Assembly: GCA_041392835.1 (NCBI GenBank)
Contig: JAWKLF010000002.1
Location: 310,001 to 374,000, forward strand
Source: OLB11 sp041392835
GTDB lineage: Bacteria > Bacteroidota > Bacteroidia > Chitinophagales > Chitinophagaceae
DNA length: 64,000 bases
Reading direction: 5' to 3'
The translations under genes and the position numbers were made by a program. A model generated the notes under the pieces. That model was not told the DNA's origin and searched no databases. It saw only the letters and a program-made list of their open reading frames with translations. Shown piece by piece: positions 8,239-16,595 of the stretch; positions within the stretch are counted from its first letter, which is position 1, and each line of letters starts with the position of its first letter.

Positions 8239-8538
8239 TTATTTAACTTGAGCTTTTGAAATGTTATAAAGTACTGTTGGATCAAAATCTAACTCACATG
8301 GTTTTATTTGTCCGTCATAGTCTTTTATTTGTGCTAAATTTTCCCAATAAATTGTTTTTGAAACTTTATCCAACTTTACTTGATTAAAAACTTTTTCATC
8401 TCTTAATTTTTGAATAAAAGGGTTTTTATTTTCATTCAAAATTTCATTAAAATCAATATTACGAATTTCTTTTCCATCAAACTCACATTGAATTTGAAAA
8501 GGAATTGTATCTATAATTTGTGTTATGTGATGATACAT
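8239..8538 (-). CDS. DUF2442 domain-containing protein
   Basis: The 99-residue protein is recognised by the C-terminal pattern PCELDFDPTVLYN and the beta-rich N-terminus FQIQCEFDGKEIRNIDFNEIL, typical of DUF2442. DUF2442 genes are often adjacent to DUF4160 genes, and such pairs are sometimes proposed as toxin-antitoxin-like modules; this is unproven. The start overlaps the DUF4160 stop as TAATG, which implies coupled translation. The stop is 7 nt before sdhA. It is an unusual cargo inside an sdh operon. Confidence 0.8.
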   Translation of the reverse strand: MYHHITQIIDTIPFQIQCEFDGKEIRNIDFNEILNENKNPFIQKLRDEKVFNQVKLDKVSKTIYWENLAQIKDYDGQIKPCELDFDPTVLYNISKAQVK

Positions 8539-8807
8539 TAATCTAAAGGTTTTATTTTAAAAAATGCATTGTTTGTGCTGTTTGTTACAAGGATTTCCCA
8601 GTTTTGCATTAACTCTTCTCTATGTAATTCTATCCAAGCCTGTACTAATCTATGTTGTTTTTTAGGGAGTTCTCCGTGAAATGTTTCGCCAGTTTCTATT
8701 GAATAAAATGCTTCAAATTCATTGTAATAAGCATGAAAATGTGGTGGCACATGATCGCCAAAAAACATTTTAATGATTATTCCATAAAATCGGCTTATTT
8801 CAGGCAT
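8538..8807 (-). CDS. DUF4160 domain-containing protein
   Basis: The family signature is complete: MPEISRFYGIIIKMFF at the N-terminus, then DHVPPHFHAYYNE, GELPKK and LVQAWIELHREELMQNWE. The start at 8807 gives 89 residues beginning exactly at the family's MPEISRF and lies 5 nt after the sdhC stop. An alternative ATG at 8825 would add six residues and overlap sdhC. The HFHA motif could bind metal, but no activity is established for the family. It is paired with the DUF2442 gene. Confidence 0.85.
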   Translation of the reverse strand: MPEISRFYGIIIKMFFGDHVPPHFHAYYNEFEAFYSIETGETFHGELPKKQHRLVQAWIELHREELMQNWEILVTNSTNNAFFKIKPLD

Positions 8808-8812
8808 TGTGT

Positions 8813-9481
8813 TTATTGTATCCATTTAAAATGAAATGCTAAAGGCATCAATGCAAACAAAATAGAGATAATTATAGTATATGCATAGCCTACATTTTTT
8901 ATTAGTTTATTATATTTTGGACTATTGATTCCTAATGTTTGAAATGCACTTGAAAAACCATGTATTAAATGCCAACACAAAGCTATAACGCCAAAAAGAT
9001 AAATAGCAACTACAATTGGATTTTCAAATTCCTCTTTCATTTCTTCATATAAATTATGCGGAGCATCACCACTGTATAAGGCTATTTTGGTACCAACAAA
9101 AAAGTCTTTTAAATGTATCACTATAAATATTAATAAAAGGCTTCCTAAAATGCCCATGCTTCGGCTATACCATTTACTGGTAGCATTGCCAGGATTTACC
9201 GCATATTTTACTGGACGTTTGCTACTATTTTGCGACCATAGCATTAACCCTTGTATTATGTGTGCAAACAAGCCAACAAATAATCCAATTTCTAAAAATC
9301 GTACGATCCAATTATGACTAAGAAAACGGGCAACGGCATTATACGTTTCACCATTATCGTTTAGGAAAATACAGCTATTTGCTGCAGCATGAATAATTAA
9401 AAAGAGGATTAAAAAAATCCCTGTAAAAGCCATTACAAGCTTTTTTCCGATAGAAGAAGTAAAGTATTCTTTCCAAGTCAT
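8813..9481 (-). CDS. sdhC: Succinate dehydrogenase/fumarate reductase cytochrome b subunit
   Basis: Di-haem membrane anchor of complex II. From the ATG at 9481 the protein is 222 residues (MTWKEYFTSSIGKKLVMAFTG, the usual Bacteroidota start). It has about five hydrophobic helices with histidines in LIIHAAAN, LFAHIIQGLM, IVIHLKDF and CWHLIHGFSSAFQTLG, as expected for haem and quinone sites. An upstream in-frame start would run through the promoter region. It is the first gene of the operon, with a -7 element 27 nt upstream. Confidence 0.95.
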   Translation of the reverse strand: MTWKEYFTSSIGKKLVMAFTGIFLILFLIIHAAANSCIFLNDNGETYNAVARFLSHNWIVRFLEIGLFVGLFAHIIQGLMLWSQNSSKRPVKYAVNPGNATSKWYSRSMGILGSLLLIFIVIHLKDFFVGTKIALYSGDAPHNLYEEMKEEFENPIVVAIYLFGVIALCWHLIHGFSSAFQTLGINSPKYNKLIKNVGYAYTIIISILFALMPLAFHFKWIQ

Positions 9482-9508
9482 GTTTATAAAATTGAATTTT
9501 TCGTGGCG

Positions 9509-9516
9509 CAAAGATA
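9509..9516 (-). promoter_or_regulatory. -7 element (TATCTTTG) for the sdh operon
   Basis: Lies 27 nt before the sdhC ATG. It supports the shorter sdhC start and makes sdhC the operon head, so both inserted gene groups would be co-transcribed. Confidence 0.5.
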
Positions 9517-9617
9517 CTACGAGATGCCAACAATGTCAATAAAGTAGGAAAATACTCTGTTTGAAACTTTTACTTTTTGAAGGGAGGCTTACTAATTTTA
9601 CAAAAATTTAATAAGAA

Positions 9618-10565
9618 CTATTCTTTTGGCACGTAAGCTCTTAGTTTAAACATGGCAGTATATGTTATAGGCTCGTTTTCTACTTTTGCGGGTTTCCATT
9701 TTTTCATTTTTGCTATTGCAGTTTTAGCTATTAAAATACAGGATGCATCACAATTTTCAATATTGCTATCAACTACTACCCCCTCTTTATTGATAGTGAT
9801 ATACACTAGTGTAGGTTTGTTGTAATCTTTTGAATATAAACACGGTGCATACACATTAAAGTATTTATATACTGACGTTTTATACTGCGGGAAAACAAAA
9901 GCAGGAAAATATTTGAGTTTATTGCCCTCTTCATCGTACAAAGCACCTTTTGTCATCTTTCCATATTGGTATATTTCTTTTCTTTTTATTTTTCCAGAAG
10001 TAAAGTACTCTATTGCTTCTCCATGACGCTGGCCATGTTGATAAAAAATTGTTGATTTGATTGCTTGGCTTTTATAGTGGTACTTTTTCCAAAGGCCATG
10101 TTTTTGCTCTTTTAGCATGACTCCTTCTTCATCTACAAAATCATTTTTTTCGTCATATAGTGTACAACTATACTCTTCTTTTGTAAGATAATTTCGCTTT
10201 TCAGCAATGTTTTTACCATCTTTCTTAAACTGAATCCAATGCCCTGACAAGTTGCCCAAATGAAAATTTATTTGTTGAAAAATTTTACCATTGGGGTAGT
10301 AAAGCGTTTCCATACCCTCTTTAGAAAGCATAGCATATTCTGCATAATGTGTTTTGGACAGCAAAGTATCTGTAATTGTATATGTACATACTTCAAACAA
10401 CCCTAAACTATCCTTTTTTAGTGTTTTGTATGTATTGGCTCCATGTTTGGACTGTAATTTGAGTTGATTCTGAAAATACAGAGTATCTTGTTGAGCCGAC
10501 ACTGCACTTGAAAAACATACGATAGTACTTACAAGTAAATTGCAAATGAAAAAAATTATTTTCAT
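9618..10565 (-). CDS. Secreted MORN-type repeat protein with TonB-like C-terminus
   Basis: The 315-residue protein has a signal peptide ending in SAVSAQQ. The middle carries several toxin-antitoxin-MORN-type (MORN_2) repeats such as METLYYPNGKIFQQINFHLG, KHGLWKKYHYKSQAIKS and GEAIEYFTSGKIKRKEIYQYG. The last 90 residues (VYITINKEGVVVDSNIE ... AIAKMKKWKPAKVENEPI) look like a TonB C-terminal fold. This combination is common in secreted or periplasmic Bacteroidota proteins. Function unknown. The gene stands alone on the minus strand. Confidence 0.75.
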   Translation of the reverse strand: MKIIFFICNLLVSTIVCFSSAVSAQQDTLYFQNQLKLQSKHGANTYKTLKKDSLGLFEVCTYTITDTLLSKTHYAEYAMLSKEGMETLYYPNGKIFQQINFHLGNLSGHWIQFKKDGKNIAEKRNYLTKEEYSCTLYDEKNDFVDEEGVMLKEQKHGLWKKYHYKSQAIKSTIFYQHGQRHGEAIEYFTSGKIKRKEIYQYGKMTKGALYDEEGNKLKYFPAFVFPQYKTSVYKYFNVYAPCLYSKDYNKPTLVYITINKEGVVVDSNIENCDASCILIAKTAIAKMKKWKPAKVENEPITYTAMFKLRAYVPKE

Positions 10566-10652
10566 AATAAAGTAGGTTATAGCAAATCTATAAAAAAAAT
10601 AAAAAATCGAATAAGTTCAAGTAGCTAATTTCGTAAACCATTATATTGCTTG

Positions 10653-10660
10653 TATCTTTG
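10653..10660 (+). promoter_or_regulatory. -7 element (TATCTTTG) for the DUF4159 gene
   Basis: Ends 5 nt before the ATG at 10666. Confidence 0.5.
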
Positions 10661-10665
10661 AGTTT

Positions 10666-11322
10666 ATGAAAAAATGGGGTCTATTTTATATTCTTTTTTT
10701 CGTTGCTACACTTGCAAATGCGCAACAATTACGATTGGGGCTATTGGTCTATGGTGGTGGTGGCGATTGGTATGCCAATCCTACTGCTTTGAAAAACTTA
10801 GCTATGTTTTGTAATCAACAATTGGGTACTCAATTTGCACTGCAAGAAGCACAAATAGAAGTGGGAAGCAAAGAAATATATAACTATCCGGTTTTATTTG
10901 CCACAGGACATGGTCGTATAATGTTTAATGATGTAGAAGCTCAAAACTTGAGAAATTATTTGATAGCTGGAGGTTTTCTGCACATAGACGATAATTATGG
11001 TATGGATAAATATGTGAGACCAGCATTTAAGAAAGTATTTCCAGAATTAGATTTTGTAGAATTGCCTTTTTCGCACGATATCTATCACCAAACTTTTAAT
11101 TTTGCCAATGGTCTGCCTAAAATCCACGAACATGACAATAAATCGCCTAAAGGCTATGCTTTAATTTATCAAGGACGTGTGGTTTGCTATTATACTTTTG
11201 AATGTGACTTGAACGACGGATGGGAAGACCCTGAAGTACACAAGGACTCTTATGAAAAAAGAAATCAGGCATTGAGAATGGGTGCCAATATTATCCAATA
11301 CGCATTTATGGGGTATCGATAG
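10666..11322 (+). CDS. DUF4159 domain-containing exported protein
   Basis: The 218-residue protein has a signal peptide (MKKWGLFYILFFVATLANAQ). DUF4159 is recognised by LRLGLLVYGGGGDWYANPT, YPVLFATGHGRIMF, LRNYLIAGGFLHIDDNYG, and the closing EKRNQALRMGANIIQYA. The family has a class I glutamine amidotransferase-like flavodoxin fold, with no known reaction. It is frequently seen near MoxR/VWA clusters in Bacteroidota, but none of those neighbours are present here. Length is typical. Confidence 0.88.
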   Translation: MKKWGLFYILFFVATLANAQQLRLGLLVYGGGGDWYANPTALKNLAMFCNQQLGTQFALQEAQIEVGSKEIYNYPVLFATGHGRIMFNDVEAQNLRNYLIAGGFLHIDDNYGMDKYVRPAFKKVFPELDFVELPFSHDIYHQTFNFANGLPKIHEHDNKSPKGYALIYQGRVVCYYTFECDLNDGWEDPEVHKDSYEKRNQALRMGANIIQYAFMGYR

Positions 11323-11378
11323 TTTACATTTTTTTATGCGGCGCTTTTTTTGTAACTTTACTACTTAAATTTCTAATC

Positions 11379-12116
11379 ATGAAGTATTATATTTTATTTT
11401 CAGTGGTATTCTTTAGCCTTTTTATTGCATGCAAAAAACCAACTGACAAAACTTTAAAAAGTGCAGATGTTATCTTGAAATTTACCAATGTAGCTAATGG
11501 CAAAGCCATAGTAAAAGATCAAATGGACTATAGCAACGCCTTTGGCTCAACGTTTAGCATTTCTTTATTGAAATACTATGTAACTAATGTAGTTTTAGTA
11601 AAAGATGATGGCAGCGAACATAAAGTTGCTAATTATGATTTGATAGATGCTTTTGACCCTGCTCAATTTTCTACGGTTGACCTTGCAGATGTTCCTGGTG
11701 GAAACTATAAAACTATTAGATTTTATTTAGGTGTTGACAAATCAAGAAATCATAATGGAGCTCAAGACGGCGATTTAGACCCTATCAATAATATGATTTG
11801 GACTTGGAACACAGGATACTTATTTTTTAAACATGAAGGTTCTTTTAAAGATATAAATGGTGCTACTCAAATGTTGCAATACCATTTAGGTACAGACGAG
11901 GCCTTGAATACTGTTACATTGCCCATAGACATGGAAGTAAATGGCACCAAAAGAACGGTTAATATCCAATTTGATTTAGCCAATATGTATGATGCCCCTA
12001 TCATTGATTTTAACAATGGTGCCATCAGACATAGCACAAGCATAGATGATGTAAGCTGGATTCAAGATATGAAAAGCAATCAGATGAATGCTTTTACAAT
12101 ATTAGGAGTGCAATAA
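11379..12116 (+). CDS. MbnP-family lipoprotein
   Basis: The 245-residue protein has a lipoprotein signal (SLFIACKKPTD), placing it at the envelope. The mature part matches the MbnP-like domain: ILKFTNVANGKAIV, FSISLLKYYVTNVVLVKDDG, NYDLIDAFDP, GNYKTIRFYLGVDKSRN and the tryptophan-rich MIWTWNTGYLFFKHEG. In methanobactin producers MbnP partners MbnH in copper handling. No MbnH-type cytochrome peroxidase is next door here, so a copper role is not established. The paralogous pattern in Bacteroidota is broad. Confidence 0.75.
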   Translation: MKYYILFSVVFFSLFIACKKPTDKTLKSADVILKFTNVANGKAIVKDQMDYSNAFGSTFSISLLKYYVTNVVLVKDDGSEHKVANYDLIDAFDPAQFSTVDLADVPGGNYKTIRFYLGVDKSRNHNGAQDGDLDPINNMIWTWNTGYLFFKHEGSFKDINGATQMLQYHLGTDEALNTVTLPIDMEVNGTKRTVNIQFDLANMYDAPIIDFNNGAIRHSTSIDDVSWIQDMKSNQMNAFTILGVQ

Positions 12117-12216
12117 AAAGGTACACTAAGTATTTAAAAACGTTGGTGCATTAAATCAAAATTTGTTTTTTAAATAAAACAACTAATATTTCACTATTGG
12201 GATATTAATTTCCATA

Positions 12217-12224
12217 TAAATTTG
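12217..12224 (+). promoter_or_regulatory. -7 element (TAAATTTG) for the DUF1573-tatC pair
   Basis: Ends 4 nt before the ATG at 12229. Confidence 0.5.
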
Positions 12225-12228
12225 CGTT

Positions 12229-12744
12229 ATGAATGCAACATTAAAAACAGTTTTATTAACTGTACTTACCCTTTCTATATTTACACTTACATTGATAGAA
12301 CTTAGTGGCGTTAGCAACAAGGCTTTATTTAATAAATACGGAATTGGCAAAGCCGAACATGAACATGTCAAACCCGATGAAAAGATTGATGACCAAGCCG
12401 CAAGAGATGCGAAAGTAAAAGACTTACCAAAAACAACGATGGAAGTACTACAGGTAAAACACGATTTTGGTGCTATGACCGAAGGTGATATAGTGAGTCA
12501 TACTTGGGTTGTAAAGAACACAGGAAAAAACCCTTTAATGATTTCAAATATTGAAACATCTTGTGGGTGCACTGCACCTACTTTTACCAAGGAACCAATA
12601 TTGCCGGGCCAAGAAGGCAAAGTAACCTTGGAGTTTAACAGTGCAGGAAAGGCTGGCAATGTTCACAAAAATGCACTCATCATTTCCAATGCTGAAATTG
12701 ATAGATTCTCTATCGGATTTACTGCTCAAGTGGCCAAAAAATAA
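12229..12744 (+). CDS. DUF1573 domain-containing membrane-anchored protein
   Basis: The 171-residue protein has one N-terminal membrane segment (about residues 6-24) and a charged linker. A DUF1573 immunoglobulin-like domain follows: VKHDFGAMTEGDIVSHTWVVKNTG, then the hallmark ETSCGCTAPTF and a VTLEFNSAGKAGN strand. The domain should lie outside the cytoplasmic membrane. Role unknown. It is followed after 6 nt by tatC and probably co-transcribed. Confidence 0.88.
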   Translation: MNATLKTVLLTVLTLSIFTLTLIELSGVSNKALFNKYGIGKAEHEHVKPDEKIDDQAARDAKVKDLPKTTMEVLQVKHDFGAMTEGDIVSHTWVVKNTGKNPLMISNIETSCGCTAPTFTKEPILPGQEGKVTLEFNSAGKAGNVHKNALIISNAEIDRFSIGFTAQVAKK

Positions 12745-12750
12745 AAAACA

Positions 12751-13596
12751 TTGTCGGATAAAAACACTACCACTGATGTGCAAAAAGCTGAAATGAGTTT
12801 TGTAGACCATTTGGAAGCTTTGCGTTGGCACATAGTAAGGAGTGTGCTCGTACTATTTGTAGGTGCAGTATTTGCATTTATCTATATTACAGAAATCTTT
12901 GACCATATCATACTAGCACCAACCAAAAAAGAATTTGTTTCTTATAGATTATTATGTCAGCTAGGCAAGTGGCTACACACTGAAAAATTGTGCATGAATG
13001 ATGTGGCTATTAGTTTTCAGAATACAGAATTATCTGGTCAATTCATGATGAGTTTTTCCTCTGCATTTGTTTTTGGCTTCATTATAGCATTTCCATACAT
13101 TATCTGGGAAGTATGGCGCTTTATAAAGCCTGGACTAACTGCTCGAGAACAAAAATATTCAAAGGGCATGATAAGCTCAGTGAGTTTGTTATTTTTTATC
13201 GGTGTAGCATTTGGATATTATATTATCACGCCATACACTGTCAATTTTTTTGCAACATATAAGATTTCAAATTCCTTTCAAAATATCATAAAGATAGATG
13301 ATTATTTATCTACTGTTATAAACTTAGTATTAGGCACTGGTCTCATTTTTGAGCTTCCTATATTTATTTATTTTCTGTCTAAGATAGGCGTTATTACGCC
13401 TGCATTTATGCGAGAGTATAGAAAATATGCAATTGTATTTATTTTGGTTTTGGCTGCCGTTATTACGCCTCCTGATGTATTCAGTCAGGTTATTGTTACT
13501 ATACCTATTTGGATATTGTATGAATTGAGCATTATAATAAGTGCAAGAGTGCAAAAAGAAAGAAGAAAAAAAGAAATTGATTTTTTCTCTAATTAG
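12751..13596 (+). CDS. tatC: Sec-independent protein translocase TatC
   Basis: Core receptor of the Tat system for folded proteins carrying twin-arginine signals. The 281-residue protein has the N-terminal SFVDHLEALRWHIVRSVL motif, six predicted membrane helices, FGFIIAFPYIIWEVWRFIKPGL and LTAREQKY in the conserved loop, and VITPPDVFSQ near the C-terminus. The TTG at 12751 gives MSDKNTTTD; an ATG at 12793 (MSFVDHLEALRW) is an equally plausible start that would fit the family well. No tatA is visible in the window. Confidence 0.95.
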   Translation: MSDKNTTTDVQKAEMSFVDHLEALRWHIVRSVLVLFVGAVFAFIYITEIFDHIILAPTKKEFVSYRLLCQLGKWLHTEKLCMNDVAISFQNTELSGQFMMSFSSAFVFGFIIAFPYIIWEVWRFIKPGLTAREQKYSKGMISSVSLLFFIGVAFGYYIITPYTVNFFATYKISNSFQNIIKIDDYLSTVINLVLGTGLIFELPIFIYFLSKIGVITPAFMREYRKYAIVFILVLAAVITPPDVFSQVIVTIPIWILYELSIIISARVQKERRKKEIDFFSN

Positions 13597-15001
13597 TTAT
13601 CGAAGCGAAGGTTTTTCTTTTTTTCGAATGTCTAATTTATTTTCCCAGTTGGGTTTAATATTAACTTCTTTACTAATTAATACCATTTTTTCAGGCTGCT
13701 TTTTAAGTTGAAATTGGCCACTATCCCAAACTTTATTTTCATTTTCATCTATCCAATACCGCAATAAATAGGTACCTGGTACAAGCAAAGGGAATGTAAT
13801 AAGGGTGTCATTGGACTGCGAAAAAGTGCTTTTGTTTTTGCTGTCTATCAACTCAAATCGCTGTTGTTGATTTTTTTTATACTATTTTTAAAGAGCCATA
13901 ATCGCTAATACGTTTTGTTCTAAAAAAAATTGTATCTGCTTTAATTTTGTTGTTGACAGAATCTGAAGCAAAGTTTTGCATTAATATCAATGAATAGACC
14001 ACATCTTGCTCCCAGCTTGTATATATGGATATAGATTTTTTACTACTATCTAAGATTACATCTGATGATGCATCTAATTCTTCTTTTTGATACAATCGGA
14101 TTTTACTTTTATCCCATGTAGATATGGTATGATTAAAGATAATGTGTAGGGTATCCTTAAAATCAAAGTTTCTTTTTGTGGTATCTTGATTGACTGAAAT
14201 AGTGTATGAAAGTTTTTCTACATTTTTAGATGGCACTTCTTTTCGGAGCAATGATTTGGTGCTGGTATCAGAATTCTTTTTTTCCAAAAAGGTATATAAA
14301 ACTATAGGCAGTGTATCGTTTGAAGGGTCTATAGCTTTATCATAAAATGCAAGTTTTTCGCCTTTGGCGTCATATATCAAATTTTTATTCAAATCTTTTA
14401 ATGCAAATATTTTGAATGATTGATGAGGCATTTGATTCAATGTAAAAACACCTTGAGCGGTTTTGGAAACGTAGAGAGGTTTTTGATATTTGATAACACT
14501 ATCTGGTTCTTGTGCCAAATAGACTAAAACCAAAGAGCTTGTATCCTTATCTCCGCTTTCTGCATCTATAATAGTGCCATGTATTGAAAGAGAATCGAAG
14601 TAAGAACCCGTACTAAATGTTCTTTTTAAATTTTGAATAGCATTGCCTTCGTGTACATCTTGAATGGCATTTCCAAAATGTATTTGATAGGTAGTGTTGG
14701 GTAGTAAAAGGCTATCTGGTATATACATAGTGAAAGTACGTTTGTGTACTTTATAAGTAGGATTGGCTTTTAATAGAGGGCTAATAATAATTTGATTATT
14801 GGGATCTTTAAGTTGTATCAGTTCATCAAATGTAAATTGTATAGTACCTGATTTAAAATTCAATACAGAGTCGGGTGTAGATAATGGAGAAAGTACGGGA
14901 GCCGTTTTGTCAATAGGGCCTCCTGTAGGCGACACAATATTGGCACAAGCACTAAAAAGGCTAACTAAGCATAGTAGTATGAATTTATTTTTATTGCCCA
15001 T
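13597..15001 (-). pseudogene. Ig-like (Big_5) lipoprotein, frameshifted
   Basis: The N-terminal open part runs from an ATG at 15001 (MGNKNKFILLCLVSLFSAC, lipobox FSAC), through ANIVSPTGGPIDKTAPVLSP and a Big_5 domain (IQFTFDELIQLKDPNNQIIISP). It stops after RTKRISDYGSLKIV at 13877. The expected continuation, TYLLRYWIDENENKVWDSG and PEKMVLISKEVNIKPNWENKLDIR, is found immediately downstream in another frame, ending at 13597. The breakpoint is next to an 8-A tract. Removing one base there would join the two as one lipoprotein. In-frame ATGs further upstream (to 15073) are possible but less likely. It may be a real mutation or a sequence error. Confidence 0.8.
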
Positions 15002-15087
15002 GATGTGGTGTGCAATAATAGAACTCATTTTGAGTTGATGAGCTATTCTGTATCTATTTATGTATTTTTTCACAGTATCTTTATCAT

Positions 15088-16074
15088 CTATGAAAGTATA
15101 GAAACTAATCCATTTTCATATCGAAGTCTTTTTAATACTGGAATATCCAAAAGTAGTGGACCATCCATATCTACATAATCCAATAAAGGTAAAAACTGCG
15201 CTATAGCATAAGTCCCAATTTCAGTTTCATTCATACATCCCATCATAACTTTGAGATCACAAAATTTAGCTTCTTGTACCATTCGTAGTGCTGCAGTAAT
15301 ACCTCTACATTTGGTCAGTTTTATATTGACACCATCAAAATAAGCTGCACATTTTTTTACATCTTCCTCTCTTACACACGATTCGTCTGCTATAATTGGT
15401 ATTGAAGATGCTTTTTTTAACGCAATCATACCTTCCCACTTTTCTTTTGCCAAAGGTTGTTCTATTAGTTCTATTTGAAGCTCTTTTAATATTGGCAAAA
15501 ATGAAATGGCTTGTTCTGTAGTCCAAGCTGCATTAGCATCTATACGAAGAGTAGCTTGGGTGACTTTTCGGATTTGTTTTAATATTTCTATATGTTCTTC
15601 ATTGGCTACTTTTATTTTATAAATCGGATACGGATTTTCTTTAATTTTTTTAATCATTACATCGGCTGTGTCTATACCTATTGTATAATCTGTCAAGGGA
15701 ATATCTTCCCATTTTAGATTCCATAGTTCATACATATACTTTTTTTTCATTTTGGCATACAAATCCCAATAGGCCATATCTAAAGCACATACCAAAAATG
15801 GATTGTTTGGAAATAAATGATGACAAAAATGCCAAAAGCGTTCAGGTTCATTTAAAGAATAGTGGGCCAGTGCTTCAATTTTAGAAAGCAATGTTTCTTT
15901 CATGTTTTCAATAGTTTCGGTGTAGTAGTGTATGGCAGGTGCCTCACCAAAACCCGTGTATTGGTTATAAGTGATTGCTATGAGTAAGGCTGATTGTTCA
16001 TTTTTGACTCCATGTGCCGTTTGAAAACTGTATTTGAAGGGCGTAGTGATTGTTTTGAATTGTATTTTGAGCAT
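15088..16074 (-). CDS. Dipeptide epimerase-type enolase superfamily protein (L-Ala-D/L-Glu epimerase-like)
   Basis: The 328-residue protein belongs to the muconate-lactonising subgroup of the enolase superfamily. It has the catalytic KIK pair (K153 and K155), metal ligands D179 (RIDAN), E205 (LIEQP) and D230 (ADES), and the second-side lysine K252 (NIKLTK). The C-terminal DMDGPLLL carries the DxD of dipeptide epimerases. It is likely to epimerise L-Ala-Glu type dipeptides from murein turnover; exact specificity cannot be read. The start at 16074 (MLKIQF) is preferred over 16092 because the -7 element overlaps the upstream residues. Confidence 0.88.
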   Translation of the reverse strand: MLKIQFKTITTPFKYSFQTAHGVKNEQSALLIAITYNQYTGFGEAPAIHYYTETIENMKETLLSKIEALAHYSLNEPERFWHFCHHLFPNNPFLVCALDMAYWDLYAKMKKKYMYELWNLKWEDIPLTDYTIGIDTADVMIKKIKENPYPIYKIKVANEEHIEILKQIRKVTQATLRIDANAAWTTEQAISFLPILKELQIELIEQPLAKEKWEGMIALKKASSIPIIADESCVREEDVKKCAAYFDGVNIKLTKCRGITAALRMVQEAKFCDLKVMMGCMNETEIGTYAIAQFLPLLDYVDMDGPLLLDIPVLKRLRYENGLVSILS

Positions 16075-16078
16075 GTAG

Positions 16079-16086
16079 CAAAAATA
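16079..16086 (-). promoter_or_regulatory. -7 element (TATTTTTG) for the epimerase gene
   Basis: Ends 4 nt before the ATG at 16074. It supports that start. Confidence 0.4.
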
Positions 16087-16201
16087 AAACAATATTACTC
16101 TGTTTGGGTTTTAGTATTCCCAAATGTCATTCACTACTTAACATTAGATAATAATATGTTAAATATAGTACTATGTATTGCTAAGTACTAATTAAGATAT
16201 T

Positions 16202-16209
16202 TAACTTTG
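16202..16209 (+). promoter_or_regulatory. -7 element (TAACTTTG) for the padR gene
   Basis: Ends 17 nt before the ATG at 16227. Confidence 0.5.
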
Positions 16210-16226
16210 AATTCGAAAAGAACGCC

Positions 16227-16574
16227 ATGACGAATATCAATACCGATAATATACAAAGCCAAATGAAAAAAGGAGTGCTCGAATTTTGCATTCTAACGAT
16301 AATAAGCCGCGAAGAATCTTACCCTAGCGATATTGCCACAGAGTTAAAAGAAGCAGGCATGCATGTATTAGAAGGCACCTTGTATCCACTACTAACTCGA
16401 CTCAAAAATGCAGGACACTTAGATTATCGATGGGTAGAAAGCACCTCAGGACCACCCCGAAAATATTTTACGCTTACCGAATCAGGCAAAGAATTTTATT
16501 TATCGCTAAAAAATACGTGGCAAGAAATTAATCAAGCTGTATTAAACATAACTAAAACAAATAAAAAATTATAA
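16227..16574 (+). CDS. PadR family transcriptional regulator
   Basis: The 115-residue winged-helix protein has the PadR pattern KGVLEFCILTIISREESYPSD, LEGTLYPLLTRLKNAGHLDYRW and GPPRKYFTLTESGKEF. It is the small (PadR-s2) type without the long C-terminal helical domain. It precedes a PspC-domain membrane protein by 21 nt, a pairing common in Bacteroidota. It probably controls that operon by autoregulation, though no operator was identified. Confidence 0.92.
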   Translation: MTNINTDNIQSQMKKGVLEFCILTIISREESYPSDIATELKEAGMHVLEGTLYPLLTRLKNAGHLDYRWVESTSGPPRKYFTLTESGKEFYLSLKNTWQEINQAVLNITKTNKKL

Positions 16575-16595
16575 AAAAAGATAACTAGTAAAACC

